Shown one piece after another: positions 11,397 through 24,400 of a DNA stretch of 64,000 nt. The DNA is from Dentipellis sp. KUC8613 (taxonomy: Eukaryota > Basidiomycota > Agaricomycetes > Russulales > Hericiaceae), in assembly GCA_002286715.1 (NCBI GenBank), contig NSJX01000015.1, forward strand, positions 1,313 to 65,312. The letters are read 5' to 3'. Both the position numbers and the translations under genes were made by a program. Every line of letters begins with the position of its first letter. The first letter of the stretch is position 1. The notes under the pieces are model-generated. The model did no database searches, was not told the DNA's origin, and saw nothing but the letters and a program-made list of their open reading frames with translations.

Positions 11397-14300
11397 ATGG
11401 AGGCGCGCGAGCGCTGCAAGAAGTTATGGCATCAACTATCCGAGGCACTCAACTTTTACCGCATCCACTGGCTATTCTTGTGAGCAATGGCGGAAATCCC
11501 TCGTCTCTGTTCTGCCCTGGAGCCTTTTAACTGACGTCTTCTGTATGAAACGTGCCTCTGCGTACTGTCATGGGATTCCAGTATCATTGCCCCGCTCATC
11601 CTCTCCGCGATCTTCTTCGCCTCGAACGGCCGCTTCTCAACAACCTACACTGACGCGCTCTTCGCTTGCGTGAGCGCGATAACCGGAACAGGGCTCCTCA
11701 CATTCGACTTGAGCGGCCTGACAGCATGGCAGCAGGCCATCATCTTCATCCTCAGCTTCGTAGGGAACCCGGTACGTGCCCGCCACACCCCCACCCCGCA
11801 CCGCCTCTCCGCCCCGGAGCGCTCACCTGCGGCTCGTCTAGGGCGTCGTCGCGTGGTTCGCGGTGTACATCCGCCGGCGCTACTTCAAGAAGCACCTCTA
11901 CTTCATCGTCAAGACCGAGTTCGAGCGCACCAAGACGCGCGAAGTGTTCCCGTCCCCGAGCATGTTCGTCCCGCGCGGCCGCACGCGCACGCACACGCGC
12001 GCGGGCACCGCGCTCAACGAGAGCAACACCGCGACGCTTGTCGGCTCGCAGCACTTCCAGCCGGGCATGGTGCGCCGCGTGGACACGCGCCCGAAGCTGG
12101 TCAACACGGAGGGCTTCGTCGAGCCCGTGCCGGGGAGCCCGACGCAGCGCTTCGTGGACAGCTCGCCGGAGCGCATGCAGTCGCACGAGTTCTCCAGCGG
12201 GCCGGACGGGGAGGCGCGCAAGCAGGAGGGCGCGGGCGAGCCGGGGATCGTGAACATCGACGGGGTCATCGAGCGCGATTATGGCGCGGAGGGCCTCGCA
12301 GGGCGGCGGCCGCAGGTCGACTTCGATCTGCGTAGGCGTAAGTGCGCTCTTTGCCCGGCCGCTTTGGGAGCTGACAGCCGCTTCGATCTGCGTGATGCAG
12401 GGATGACGCGCCGCGCTACGGTGACGGGCCAGCCGGTCATCTTGCAGACCGCCTCCTCGAAGCACCAGGATGACGACTTTGGCGGGTTCGGGAACCCGCT
12501 GCAGATTGCCCACGCTGCGTTCAAGCGCTTCATGCCCGCCACGCATGAGCGGCTCAAGCGTAAGATGACTATGCCTGCGGTGGCGACGCTCGTGTCGACA
12601 CATAGCCTGGCGAGCGGCATGGTGCCTGAGGGTGCGCGTCAGGTGCCGTATCTCTCTTTCGAGGCGCGTGTAGGGAGGAACTCGCGGTTTCATGGGTTGA
12701 CGGATGACGATTGCGAAGAGCTCGGAGGAATTGAGTATCGTGCGCTGACGGCGCTTCTGTGGATTGTGCCGCTTGTGAGTCGCCGTTCCTTCCAGGACAG
12801 GATATTGACAGAGAGCTGACCATCGAGCATTGTCCTTCTTGGACAACTAGTTTGTCTTCGGCTCGATGCTGATTCCGTTCGCTGTTATCGCGCCGTACAT
12901 GTCCATCTCGCGATGGAAGAGCAACTTTCTTCCCCCGCAGCAGCATCGGGTCATCGATCCTGTCTGGTAAGCTTGTACCCAGATGCTTGGTTTGGAGTTG
13001 CCGATGATTGACTTCGCAAAAGGTACTCTGCATTTGAAGTCATGGGCGCTTGGGCGAACACTGGGATGTCACTCGTAGATCAAAACCTGGTACCCTTCCA
13101 GAGGGCTTATCCGTTGCTCTTGATGGTTATGTATGTCGGCCTTGCTGGAAACACTGCATTCGTGAGTTTTACACACATGCGTGCATAATGGGAAGTCATC
13201 TAACAATTTACAGCCCATCCTGTAAGTATGTCAAGCCTGCTCTTGAACCCAGCTCATTACTTTCCTTTCCCGCGACCCTTGCAGCTTGCGACTCTTGATG
13301 TATGTGTATTTCATTTGATCGGTCCACCTCCTGGAGACAGGCTCTGACATTTACCCATGTGCAGCTGGGTCATATACAAATGCTGCCCGAAGACATCCCA
13401 GCTCCGCGAAACGCTGCACTTCCTCCTCGACCACCCGCGCCGCTGCTTCATCTTGCTCTTCCCCGCGCGTCAAACCTGGTTGCTCTTCATATCACTGATT
13501 TTCCTGAAGTATGCCTTCGCCTTCCATTTGCAGACCTTGCACCGGTACTGACTAGTGTCGACATCTAGCATCACGGACTGGTTTTTCTTCTTGATTCTTG
13601 ACCTTGGCAATCCGACTGTCGATGCTATACCTGTGGGCATCCGTGTGCTTTTGGCTGCTGTTCAGGCCGTCGCGGTGCGACTTGCCGGGTTCCAGACGTT
13701 ATCTATAGCGGCACTTGCACCTTCTGTCAAGTAAGTAGTATCCTTCTCGTTGACCGTTGTTCGATTATGAACGATCCTCCTACAGGGTTCTGTACCTCAT
13801 CATGATGTACGTCTCCGCATATCCCATAGCTATGAGGTATGTGATTACCACCCACATCTTACGCTCCTGTAATTGTAAGTCCTAACATTCCGATAATAGT
13901 ATCCGCGCAACGAACGTATACGAGGAAAAGTCGCTTGGGGTATTCGACGAAGAGAGTGATGTCGAGGAAGAGGAGGACCAGGATGACGCCCAGTACTCGG
14001 AAAATGACACGCGGGTCTCAATCCTGGGAAGGTATCTGGGTCGCCATATACGGCGGCAGCTGGCTTTCGGTGGGTCATGCATTCCTACGTTTTTGGCTCA
14101 TTTGAGTAACCGTATTGCCCATTCAGATCTATGGTGGCTCGCCGGGATCCTGTTTCTTATATGTATCATTGAGGTGCGTTGTGTGGTTCGTGTTCATGCC
14201 TTTCATACTTATTGGATCTGTAGCGAGACGGTCTGAACAACCCTGACAATGCCACGTGGTTCAACATATTCACCGTCAGTAAGTGCAGCCCGCGACCTGA

Positions 14301-14687
14301 GGCTCCGGCTGGTGGCTAACTGTATTATTTTGCAGTGTTCGAACTGGTTTCCGCCTATTCGACAGTTGGCCTCAGCCTTGGGATTCCTACGGTACGCTCA
14401 CCATCCATTCGACACTCATTTATGCTCACGTAGAACAGGCAAACTTTGCATTGAGCGGAGCCTTCCACACACTGTCGAAGCTGCTCCTCATGCTTGTCAT
14501 GCTGCGCGGACGGCATCGCGGCCTCCCGGTCGCCCTCGACCGCGCAGTCCTGCTCCCCAAGGAATTCCTGCAACGCGCGACGGAGAAGGCAAGACAGATG
14601 AAGAGGGAGGAGGCGAAGGAGAAGTATCTAGCGCTCAAGCGGCAACATGAGTCCGAGAAGGCAGGTCTGAAACGCGGGCATCATTGA
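11397..14687 (+). CDS. Trk-type high-affinity potassium transporter (copy 1)
   Basis: Member of the fungal Trk/Ktr/HKT family, which moves K+ (sometimes with Na+ or H+) across the plasma membrane. Four pore-loop repeats can be followed through about fifteen exons: CVSAITGTGL in the first, AFEVMGAWANTGMSLVDQN in the second, MMYVSAYPIAMSIRATNVYE in the third, and FELVSAYSTVGLSLGIPT in the fourth, followed by LRGRHRGLPVALDRAVLLP. The filter glycines in repeats 1, 2 and 4 are present; alanine occupies the matching place in repeat 3. A long polar cytoplasmic loop separates repeats 1 and 2, shorter than in yeast Trk1. A rough exon sum gives about 770-780 residues. The start is the ATG at 11397 because the short first exon (RIHWLF at its end) and its intron phase match the paralogue at 21465. 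Spliced through GTGAGC, GTACGT and GTAAGT donors. Confidence 0.88.
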
Positions 14688-15026
14688 TCTTCTGATATCT
14701 TATCTCGATTGACCGGGAGGACTGGATTGATATTATTTGCATAGACGTTATGATATCGTATAGTAATACTAATGGAACCCTTCGCTCTCAGGCCGATTAC
14801 TTTCACCCAACGTCCTTTGGTCAAGAGGCAGCTTGCGGTCGAGACACGGGGAAGCATCAGCTGTCAAGGGGCATCTGTGACCGGTCTTGCAGGAACATTG
14901 AATACGTCGGCGTTCCGGGCATCCTAATAATATTTCATGCTTTGAACGGCCATTGAAGACGTTTGGAGACTGTATTGGGCGTCTTCTGCTGCTGTGCTCT
15001 CTTCGGAACCAGATAAAAACCTCTTC

Positions 15027-15434
15027 TCAAAACTCTGGAAGTGTGCTCTCGCCTCCGACATCCGCGGCACGAGGCCGAAGCTGTTCCAATCCATACTCCA
15101 CCTTACTGACGACGCGTGCTAACCAAGCCTCAACCCAGGCTTCGTCATCGCCTTCCAGCAACTCGTGCTCAGCTTCGAGCCCTATAGAGACATGTGTATC
15201 AGGATCTCAGGATGACACACGAGATGTTCAGAAGAGCATGAACTGACAGGCCTCGGAAACCAAGACGGCTACATCAATGTCCAGAGCGCAAATCCAGTCG
15301 TTCCAAGCTTCCTCAGTTTCATCGTCACTTTCGGTGATGGCTTCCAAAGTGTGCGTATACCCTGCTAAAAGCTTTCTCCCCGCGGAGCCCGGCGGCTTGC
15401 TGGTTGTCACCGCGGGGAGGATGTCGCCTTTCAT
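15027..15434 (-). CDS. Small acidic protein of unknown function
   Basis: Two exons on the minus strand, 15434-15248 and 15181-15027, are joined by a 66-nt phase-1 intron with GTCAGT donor and CTATAG acceptor. The protein is about 113 residues, acidic, Trp-containing and without a signal peptide. Exon 2 reads LEAEHELLEGDDEAWVEAWL and ends VGGESTLPEF; this composition is far more protein-like than that of the antisense frames. Exon 1 contains ESDDETEEAWNDWICALDID. An in-frame stop precedes the ATG at 15434, although an upstream non-coding exon is possible because CTCATAG sits directly before it. The gene is convergent with Trk copy 1. I do not recognise a family. Confidence 0.55.
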
Positions 15435-16445
15435 TGTCTATGAGATTCTTGACGCTGGGTAATTTGAGGTTTGGACGTTAGGGTAGATAGTTTACGCACG
15501 TTACAATATTACGGTCAGGTCGTTCCAGAGTCTGGAAGGCAAAGTTTTCCACGAAGGCTCGGTACGTTTAAATACCCGCCACACAACAATAACTACCAAT
15601 CTGTCTGCCGAAAGCGAGTACAAGGCTTCCGCATGAGGTGACGTCCATATATAGTCTGCATGGTTTTTTCTTGACAGCCATAGCTACCATCCTTGTTCCA
15701 TAATTGGGAGAATATGTAAAGATACTAGTCCTGGGAAACGGGTTTAGTCTCCACCATCGGATGCAATACTCGAGACAACCGTAGTCGATAACTCTCGAGT
15801 GGCCATGGTGGGGAGCTGCAGCACAAGTGACGCCGGGACCCCGGCCGTTACCGACGGCAACATCCGGGTCCGTGTAACCGGGATTTGGGAGATGCCCGCA
15901 TCTCTCTCCTGTCTCCCGTCTCTGCTCACTGCACAACATTGCAGTGGTCCTGATTGCTCTCATCATCTATATTTTAAAGCAATTGGATGCATTGCTTGGC
16001 TCTTTCTTTGACTTTTCGGACCTACTCATCTACGTATCGGACTCTGTGACTTGATTCGTTGCCGGTGTCGCCCTCGACGTGTGCAGCAAACCCGAACTCG
16101 TGTCGCCGTCGCTCCCAGATCCAGGAGTCTCGCCGATTTTATATCACCTGGACCGAGGAGCTCGATCACATGGCGATCACCCATCGCCAATCGCGGATGT
16201 GAGACAGTCTTCGAGAAACGAGGCACGCAGACAATCCTTATTGTGTTGACTAAGCACCACCATGCTGCCCGCCATATTTATTCACGAGCCAGGGCCGGGG
16301 TGGCCACACCCACAGATTACCGTCAAGTCGTTCTCCCATTCCTCTTTCCTCATATCTCTTACACCGGCCTGGCGCTGGTAACTGTTACAATACTGGAGCA
16401 GCTTTTTGCAGGAGATCATTTCTATCGTCTTACAGAATCTTGCTA
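15435..16445. other. Intergenic region, no gene seen
   Basis: Overlapping frames exist on both strands at 15568-16011 but have no splice partners or recognisable content. Presumably shared upstream sequence of the two divergent genes flanking it. Confidence 0.45.
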
Positions 16446-17539
16446 TGTCGGCACAGATCTACTCGCCTCAAGGCCTGAAACAGTGCATCAACCCTGCTGG
16501 CAGGATCGGATACGACGCGGCGGATCTTTCGTTCAATACTAGTTCTTTCGGTCAACGGTGAGCTGCATGCGGAATGTCGGTTTGTGCTACGCTCATCCAA
16601 ACATACAGTAACCCTTCGTTTGCGTCCTCTTCATCGGATATCGACAACGTTTTGGAAGCTTTGAGTGGCCCATATGACAACTCCTTCGGGAGCTCCTATC
16701 GCACGGCGTCTACATTGAATACGTACCGAACTTCATCATCGGCGCATGATCCGTTGGAGACATTCTTCTCGATTCCTTTGGATGGCATATTCGGCGACTC
16801 TTCGAACCTTCCGTCCTCCAACGCTGATGGCGCTTTGCAATCGTCAACTTCCACTGATATGCAAAACGCGTCCAACGCTATCACTTCTGGCGAACCTCAT
16901 TTCACAATCTTAAACAACATTCCGGCTCATGGAAGCCAGGAGTCACAGCAGCCAGAACCCAAGAACCCATCACTCATGCCAGCGTTCTTCGTCACCCCCC
17001 ATGATCTTCTCCTAACTCCTCCGTCGTCGTCCCGAGCCACACCACTTGTTCCCGATCCTCCATCAAGTGCAGAAGACAGGAAACGCGCGCCATCTGTATC
17101 TTCGGACTGCGAACCTGAATCAAAGCGCCCTCGGAGCACCAAGAGGGCTCACGACGCAGACATGAAGAAGTGGCATGGAAGGAAGCACAGGTCGTCGCAG
17201 AAGGAAGTGCTCGACAAGCTCTGCGATGCCCTGTACTCCCCGGAAGATTCTGCGCCACGCTACAAGCTTCACTGTTTGAACAAAGGTATGTCTCGACTCT
17301 CGAGGCCCCAATGTCACTAGACCACGATTCTGACACGCCTCTCCCGCTCAGCGTTAGAGCACATCTCCGACTCGATGAGAATGGCCGACGTTCGCGCTTT
17401 GGAGGAGGACTACAAGAAGCAGCTGGCGGAAAAGGACGCCCAGCTGAAGGAGCTCAGTCGGGGGATGGAGGTGCTGCGTAATGCGTTCATATCTGTCGCA
17501 GGCCAGGACGCTTTCCGCAGCTTGCTCGTTGGCAATTGA
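16446..17539 (+). CDS. Unknown protein with C-terminal bHLH-zip-like region
   Basis: Exons 16446-16557, 16609-17285 and 17352-17539 join in frame (GTGAGC...TACAG and GTATGT...CTCAG) to give about 325 residues. The first 180 residues are Ser/Pro-rich with motifs such as FFVTPHDLLLTPPSSS, as in activation regions. Then comes a basic stretch (ESKRPRSTKRAHD, KKWHGRKHRSSQKEVLDKL), a gap, a helix (KLHCLNKALEHISDSM) and a heptad-rich helix (EEDYKKQLAEKDAQLKELSR). The order basic, helix, loop, helix, coiled coil resembles bHLH-zip transcription factors, but the basic part lacks the usual E-R-x-R-R pattern, so DNA binding is uncertain. An intron lies inside the second helix region, as in the family A genes at 36-47 kb. 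It overlaps nothing and is convergent with the minus-strand gene at 17653. Confidence 0.7.
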
Positions 17540-17652
17540 AACGTTTCTACGCATCGTTATGTTTCCGAATAGTTCGTCATTCATCATGTATTCAACCATG
17601 GACCCCCGCTTGGGCTTGTCACTCATTACAAACGGACTATGTACTATACTAG

Positions 17653-18411
17653 TCACACACACTGTAGCGCGAGCGTCTCAAATATCTGTACCACTCCTTC
17701 ATCACCATGTATACCAGCCACTCCTTTCGTCTCGGAATTATCATTGCGATTGCTATCAGCTCGAATACTGCTTTGCACGAGGAATTCAAGCGCGATCCAA
17801 GTTCTGACCACCTGCTCGACAGTGAGACTATCAATCGCCACCGCGATGCGTTGGGAGACTCGAGCCCAGAAATCTGCGGATGCGCTCTCTGACCCCCTGC
17901 GGTCCTGGAAATGTGTAGCAAGATGGCAATGCTCATTGACGACCTGTTCGAGATTTGGTACTGTATCATGGTCTAAAATGTGCTCAGGTAAACAGAGGCA
18001 TCGAGACGAAGGTAGCGGCGAACCTATATGAAAAGGATCGATGCCTGCATGCGATAAAGCCCATTTGGCTACCTCGTCTGCACCAGGGTCGGCATCCTCG
18101 TGAATTGTATACAAGAACCTCGAATTCGCCTGCTTGTAGACCGGAGCTTTCACGGCATGATTCTTCGCAAGAGGCAATTTCAACTTGTCACCGGATTCAG
18201 GCGGCGAAATTCGTATCTGCTTGCTATAAAGCACCTTCACAGCGACAGCTTGAGGTCTACCCGAATATGTGAAAGGCGTAGGTGCAGGTATAAGGCGGGA
18301 TGAGGTGTTCCCCATGTTGTCAGGTCTTGGGCTGGTGTGGCTGCTGTCTGGGATGGCAAGCAATGTCTGGAACGGGCGATTGGGGCTCGAGACGAACAGT
18401 AGACTGCCCAT
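17653..18411 (-). CDS. Hypothetical protein of about 252 residues
   Basis: A single uninterrupted frame with protein-like composition. No signal peptide or membrane segment is evident, and I recognise no family. The middle part reads RFLYTIHEDADPGADEVAKW and continues through several Cys/His-rich stretches; the C-terminal third is helical. Internal GT/AG pairs could remove a piece near residues 30-40 or 130-150, so the intronless model is not certain. The second ATG, encoding MGNTSSRLIPAPTPF, may be the true start, since the first 32 residues are less typical. Convergent with the gene ending at 17539, with about 110 bp between stops. Confidence 0.5.
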   Translation of the reverse strand: MGSLLFVSSPNRPFQTLLAIPDSSHTSPRPDNMGNTSSRLIPAPTPFTYSGRPQAVAVKVLYSKQIRISPPESGDKLKLPLAKNHAVKAPVYKQANSRFLYTIHEDADPGADEVAKWALSHAGIDPFHIGSPLPSSRCLCLPEHILDHDTVPNLEQVVNEHCHLATHFQDRRGSESASADFWARVSQRIAVAIDSLTVEQVVRTWIALEFLVQSSIRADSNRNDNSETKGVAGIHGDEGVVQIFETLALQCV

Positions 18412-18796
18412 TTATACCAACCCAGCAGTGCTGAACACAATACTTGCCACGCCGTGATACATACAGGCTGTAACTCTGTTTGAGAACAAGGATACCTTAT
18501 TGCATTACCTTGTCCTGGATCGAGTAACCACGTTTAACGATCAACATGAAGCTAGAAGGAGATACGCACTTTTGTGTTCTGGTCCTGCGAGGCAGCGCTA
18601 CGGACTCCGCTACGACAAAGCCAGTCTCTTGCAACTTCAGCGTATCGACAGGCGTGGTGGCTCACTTAGATTATAGACGAATTTGCCCAAGAGCGACCTC
18701 CACCAGGCAAGAAGGAGTACGAGGACAATCGCACTCTCACAAACAAGCACAGTTTTTACTGATTCGTCAATACCAACCCAGCACATACGTTCGTCC

Positions 18797-20528
18797 TTAG
18801 GTCCAGGTCTTCTGTTCTCTGAGCCACTCGAAAGCAACTTCGACGTCCGCGTCCAAATCATGGTGCCAAACCGCCTCCCACATACCTTTCGCATCGGCCG
18901 AACGGCCCTGAGAGCTAGGTCCTGATGGACCGTGGCCCTCGAAGATGTCGCGGCAGCGTTTGCTCCGAAGTGCGACATCGCTCGCGCGGGGAACTCGAAC
19001 GAGGCTATACGCTTTCAGGACGGCCTATCGCAAACAAGGATGTGAGTTTCGTCGAAAAAATTTGTTGGTTTGTAATCTTGGGGCTTACCTCGAGGTTTGA
19101 GATGTTTGTTTGAGGTTGGGACAGCAGGCGAGCTATGACATACGCGTCTTCGATGCCTTGGCCAGCTCCGGCGCCGAGGAATGGCAGCATCGCATGTGCC
19201 TATCACCAACGTATCAATGTCGACTGAACGTGCCGTATAGGCAAGCTACGTACCGCATCCCCAATTAAGGCGACTTGCCCTTTGACATATGAGTTCAGAG
19301 GTGGATACATCCCATGTAGGAACCATTTCGTTGGTTCCTGCAAGCACTTGAGGACCGCCATAGGCTCGTCTCTCCACCCTTTGAAATTATCCAAGAGTTC
19401 GTCTTGAGAAGCGGGGAGAACCCAAGGTTGGCCAGGGGGAGGAGCATTCTGCCCCATCGGGACACTGTAGTCGGTGACAACACTCGAGACGCTGAGCTGG
19501 GGCGAAAGACAAAATCAGTCGTGATTATAACGCGACGGACACAAAGATCTCACCAGGGTGTCATTCCGAACTGGGAACATCGTCAAACACTGTAAGAAAC
19601 CTAGTCAATGTGTCATACTTTCGAGCTGATCGGCGAGGACATACGCGGTCATTGCCCATCCAAACTACAGATCCACTATCGTCGACTTTGATCTCTACCC
19701 CCATATCTTTCACCCTGTTCATACGAACGAGGCCTCGGTAGACGACCGTGTTTGTGAACGTGGCATTCTTCTGGGGGGAGTCTTCCCCAACAACGAAGCT
19801 ACGAACCGTGCTCTTGACGCCATCCGCGCCCAGGACAAGGTCAGTCTCATGGGTGGTGCCGTCCGCGAAGTGGAGGGTAAGGCGAGGTCGGGTGCTGGTG
19901 GATTCGCTGACGGAAGTGCATCGCTTGTTGAAGTGCGTGCGCGTGAGGGCGGGATCGATAGACGCTACCAAGACGTCGAGAAAGGATGCCCTTCAAAATC
20001 AATGCAATGAGCATATCTATGACATTAGATCGTATGGGTTCACCTGTGCATCGCCAGACTGAGGTCATTCTCGTCGACGGGAGCCTGTCGACGTGTGCAT
20101 GTGAGCATCATTGATCCAGGGCACGGAAAAATGGTTTACCTCGAAACATAGGCCGGTTTCACCTGTTCCGAAGACAAACTTGAACGGTCGGGCAGAGGTA
20201 GGTTCTGCTTCTTTGGACAGAGCAGCCATGAGATCGAGCTTTCTTAGGATGCGGACTGCATTAGGACCTGAAAGATCGTTCAGCAGTGAAAACCAATAGG
20301 CAATCAATTTCATACCAATTCCAAGGCCTGCGCCGACTTCACCGTATCTCGACTATCAAAACTCCTGTCAGCCACAACAAGAAATAATACAAGGACAGAA
20401 TAAGGTACCGCAGCTTCAAATATGTCGGATTGAATACCCGTTTGCTGTAGAGCAATAGCACAGACCACTCCGCAGACACCGCCTCCGACAATGGCGACGC
20501 GGAAGTCCTTGGTGCTGGACGGAGACAT
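18797..20528 (-). CDS. FAD-dependent monooxygenase, salicylate-hydroxylase type (copy 2)
   Basis: Paralogue of the gene at 4243-5987, with the same motif order: VAIVGGGVCGVVCAIALQQT at the start, PNAVRILRKLDL, LVLGADGVKSTVRSFV, GQVALIGDA joined to a block containing GAGAGQGIEDAYVIARLLSQ, and a C-terminus ending WLREQKTWT with stop at 18797-18799. The intron positions follow copy 1. All flavin-binding motifs are intact, so it should be active; the substrate is unknown. Its start faces the Trk copy 2 start across a 936-bp shared upstream region, whereas copy 1 runs in the same direction as Trk copy 1. Duplication was therefore accompanied or followed by an inversion. Confidence 0.85.
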
Positions 20529-21464
20529 CTCTGTATATGTTGGTCAGCTCAACGGAAGAAGACGAAGCAGTCCTTTATGTACTTGCCTCGGGCTGAGCCC
20601 AACCATTGGGTTCTACGAGACTCAGAGGTGCTCGGGTCCGTCCGAATGTCATCGGTGAGAATGTATGAGCGCCACCGAAGCAAGCTGGGGACAAAAGGAG
20701 ATAAGAAGTTCAGTGATTGTATGACAGGAAATCAGTCATGATGGATTGTTCTCGGATAGGACTATACTTGCCTTGTTCATGAAAACGGCTATGTGGATTG
20801 AGAAGGGATTAGCCGCGCAGTAGTCATTTCGAGCGAGATCACAAGGGAATATATGTCGACCACTTCCACCAAGAGATTGAGCTTATCTTAAGAAATTACG
20901 CCCGACTATATGGCAAAACACAGCACTCAGGCCCAAGTCTTCATAATATTGGAGAATCAGCAGACCTTGACGAGGCATGCCCTGGGACAGTCACTGCCGG
21001 CGCCATTTGAGCCGTTCCGCGCAGAAGTGAAGAGTCTGGAACCTGTATAATTCTCCGCTTTGTGATACATGTTGTAGAACTTCGAAGCTATGACAAGAAG
21101 TGGTTGAAGCCAAGGTGAAGTAACAAGGCGCACTCAGGTAGCAGCGTGCTGAAGGGATTCTGATAAGTGCTTATCTCTTGATAGCAGCACTTGTTGATCA
21201 AATTGTCACCAACAAACGATTAGCACGATCGGGAGATGCCGCGTCACCATTACTGTGTGTTGAAGTGAAGGCCACCATTCCTTCATTTGACGCCTACATA
21301 TCTATTGTTCCTCGCTATCACCTCACACTATCCCATCGATCATCGCGAGCTCAGGCCTCAAGGCTTTTGGCTTGTTACAATGCGCACATGATGCTCAGGA
21401 CTGAGGCGTCGACGAAAGTACTCTTACTCTTTGCTACTTCACATAGACCTCTTTGGATTCAGCC
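20529..21464. promoter_or_regulatory. Shared divergent promoter region, monooxygenase 2 / Trk 2
   Basis: 936 bp without a coding exon separate the two divergent starts. The frame at 21178-21510 overlaps the Trk first exon and has no coding support. No specific operator motif stands out to me. Confidence 0.4.
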
Positions 21465-24400
21465 ATGGAACGACTGGGGAAATTGCTCCACCGCTTGCAC
21501 AAAGAACTAACTTTCTATCGTATACATTGGCTATACTTGTAAGCCATAAAATGATATGTTTGATTTATCACTGACACTCTGAAATTCCAGTATTATAACA
21601 CCATTGGTGCTGTCGGCCATATTTTTCGCGGCAAACGGCGCCTTCACCATTTCCTACACAAATGCCTTGTTCTGCTGTGTCAGTGCAATGACTGGCACTG
21701 GTCTTGCGACAATAGATTTGAGCAGTTTGACGGGATTTCAACAAGCTATATTGTTCGTTATATCACTCATCGGTAGTCCGGTAAGCAACCCGTTTCTCTC
21801 GCAGTATGTCTTATATATACACAAATCAGGTCGCGGTGTCTTGGGTCGTGGTGTTGGTGAGGAGACGATACTTCATTCAACACCTCGAATGGATTGTCAA
21901 ATCCGAATACGAGCGCACCAAAACACGAGATTTGGTCGAACTCCCTCGCGGTCGGACGTCTTCGGTGCAATCCTCACGCCCACACGCCACGTCTGCGACA
22001 ATGACAGCGACGGAGAAGAGTGGAAATGTTGCGACTGCGAAGTCGCGCCTCGACTCGGAGAATCTGACCAGGCGGTTTCGGCCTGACATGGTTCGTCGTG
22101 TGGATGCTGTGCCGCAGCGCATCGCGTCCATGGACATCGGGTTTGGATTGGCGCCATATCCGCACGTCGAGACCGTTAGGCATTCGGGGATCCAGGAACC
22201 CGTCTCTTCACAGGAAGCTCTTGACCATATGCCAAGAACACCTCAAACACAGATCGGGTTCAGTATTGGACGAGGTCACCTATCACGTATTTCACTCGCC
22301 AGTGTGTCTGCTGACAGGCAATTCAGAACCACCTCATGCGGATGCCGCACACTTTCAGGCCAATAGGATGCATGAGGACTACAACCTAGGACACTTCGTG
22401 CATCCTGTCAAATTGATCGACAGAGCGCTATACAAGCTATTTCCTGGTATGCACCGGAGAATCAGGCGTACCATGACGATGCCTGCGACATCTACGTTGG
22501 TGTCGGACCGAGGACACATTCCCGACGGTGCCCGCCCCGTGTCATACTTTTCATTTCCCGTTCGTGTGGGTCGGAACTCACACTTCCGTGGCCTGTCAGA
22601 GGACGATTACGATGAGCTCGGGGGAGTTGAGTATCGTGCACTCAATGCACTCCTGTGGATCGTCCCTTTGGTACGGCCTTCTCGTCCTTCAGAACTGAAT
22701 AGAACCTCATTCGATGAACAAGTACCATTTTGCTTCCCTCTTGATTCCCTTTATCGTCATCGCTCCGTACATGTCTATGTCAAGATGGAAACCCACATTC
22801 CACCAGCCCTTGCAACACCGTGACATCAACCCAGTGTGGTAAGGCTCAGTTGGCGCTCGCAGTGCTAAGCTGACGTTGGGCTTCGTAGGTACTCTGCCTT
22901 TGAGATCGTAGGCGGCTGGGCAAACACCGGCATGTCCTTGGTCGATCAGAACCTGATTCCATTCCAAACTGCATATCCACTCTTACTCTTCCTCATATAC
23001 CTCGGTCTCGCCGGGAACACTGCCTTTGTACGTTTTCGCCTCGTCTCATATTGAGTTTATGATTGACCGGAGCCACAAAAATTCACTACAGCCAATTTTG
23101 TAAGTTGCATACCTGTCTCGCACCCCCTTACTGACAACACGGGTGCCACCAAGCCTGCGCTTTCTTATGTACGCACCGTTTTAACCGAACCAATCCTATC
23201 AATGAGTCTGACTGCGGCCCTTAGCTGGACCATCTACAAATGCACACCACGAAATTCTCGCCTCAGGGAGACTTTGCACTTCCTTCTAGACCATCCTCGC
23301 CGCTGTTTCATATACCTCTTTCCATCTCGCCAAACCTGGTTTCTTCTCATCGTCCTTCTTTCTCTCAAGTAAGCGCACAGCGATCATTCATAATCATATT
23401 CTTCTTACTCATCGTGGATAGTCTGACGGACTGGGTATTCTTTCTGTTGCTCGATATTGGGAACCCAACGGTTGAGGCCATACCTGTCGGCTTGCGCATT
23501 CTAATCGGCGCGCTGCAGGCTGTGGCAGTGCGTTTAGCAGGATACCAATCCCTGGCTATCGCCGCGCTCGCGCCAGCTGTCAAGTACGTCCTTGTGACCT
23601 GTTCTGAACCCTGATCTGACATTCATAAAATGCGCCGTAGAGTTCTTTATGTAGTGATGATGTACGTTTCCGCGTACCCCCTTGCCATGAGGTGTGTCTA
23701 CCTCTGTAGTGAACATGCAGCGACTGCTCACTGAAAGTGAAACCAGTATCCGTGCGACGAATGTCTACGAGGAGAAGTCGCTTGGCGTATTCAACAGCGA
23801 GGAACAGAGCGAAGAGGACATAGAAAACGAAGCGGACTATGTGGGGATGCAGTCGCGCGTGTCTATCATGGGAAGGTACCTCCGCAGGCACATCCGTAGG
23901 CAATTGGCGCACGGTAAGGAACCGAGATCTCTCACTGACTCGAACAGTTTCTGACTATGCACGGACTCACGTAGATCTTTGGTGGCTCGCATTCGCGCTG
24001 TTTCTGATGTGCATCGTGGAGGTGCGTCTTCTGATCTGGTGAAACGATCTATCTTGATAACGATTTGCACACAACAGCGAGGGAATCTGGATAATCCAGC
24101 TTTCGCGACATGGTTCAACATCTTCAGTATCAGTCCGTTGTCCCCGCTCTTGCATTTATGGTCTCATTTACTTTTTAACAGTCTTCGAAATGGTCTCTGC
24201 ATACAGTACAGTCGGTCTGAGCCTCGGTATTCCCACCGTAAGTCGGTATTCCATGCCCCACCTGTCATGCTGCGTGCTCAAGTAATGACTATCTCGTATT
24301 CGTGACGTAGGAGAACTACTCCTTCGCAGGCGCTATGCACACGCTCTCCAAGCTCATTCTCATGGCCGTAATGCTTCGCGGTAGGCACCGCGGTCTCCCG

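Noticed and set aside
11752..12846. 364-residue minus-strand frame
   Set aside because: Antisense to the long cytoplasmic loop of Trk copy 1; Arg/His/Ala-rich, typical of a GC-rich shadow frame.
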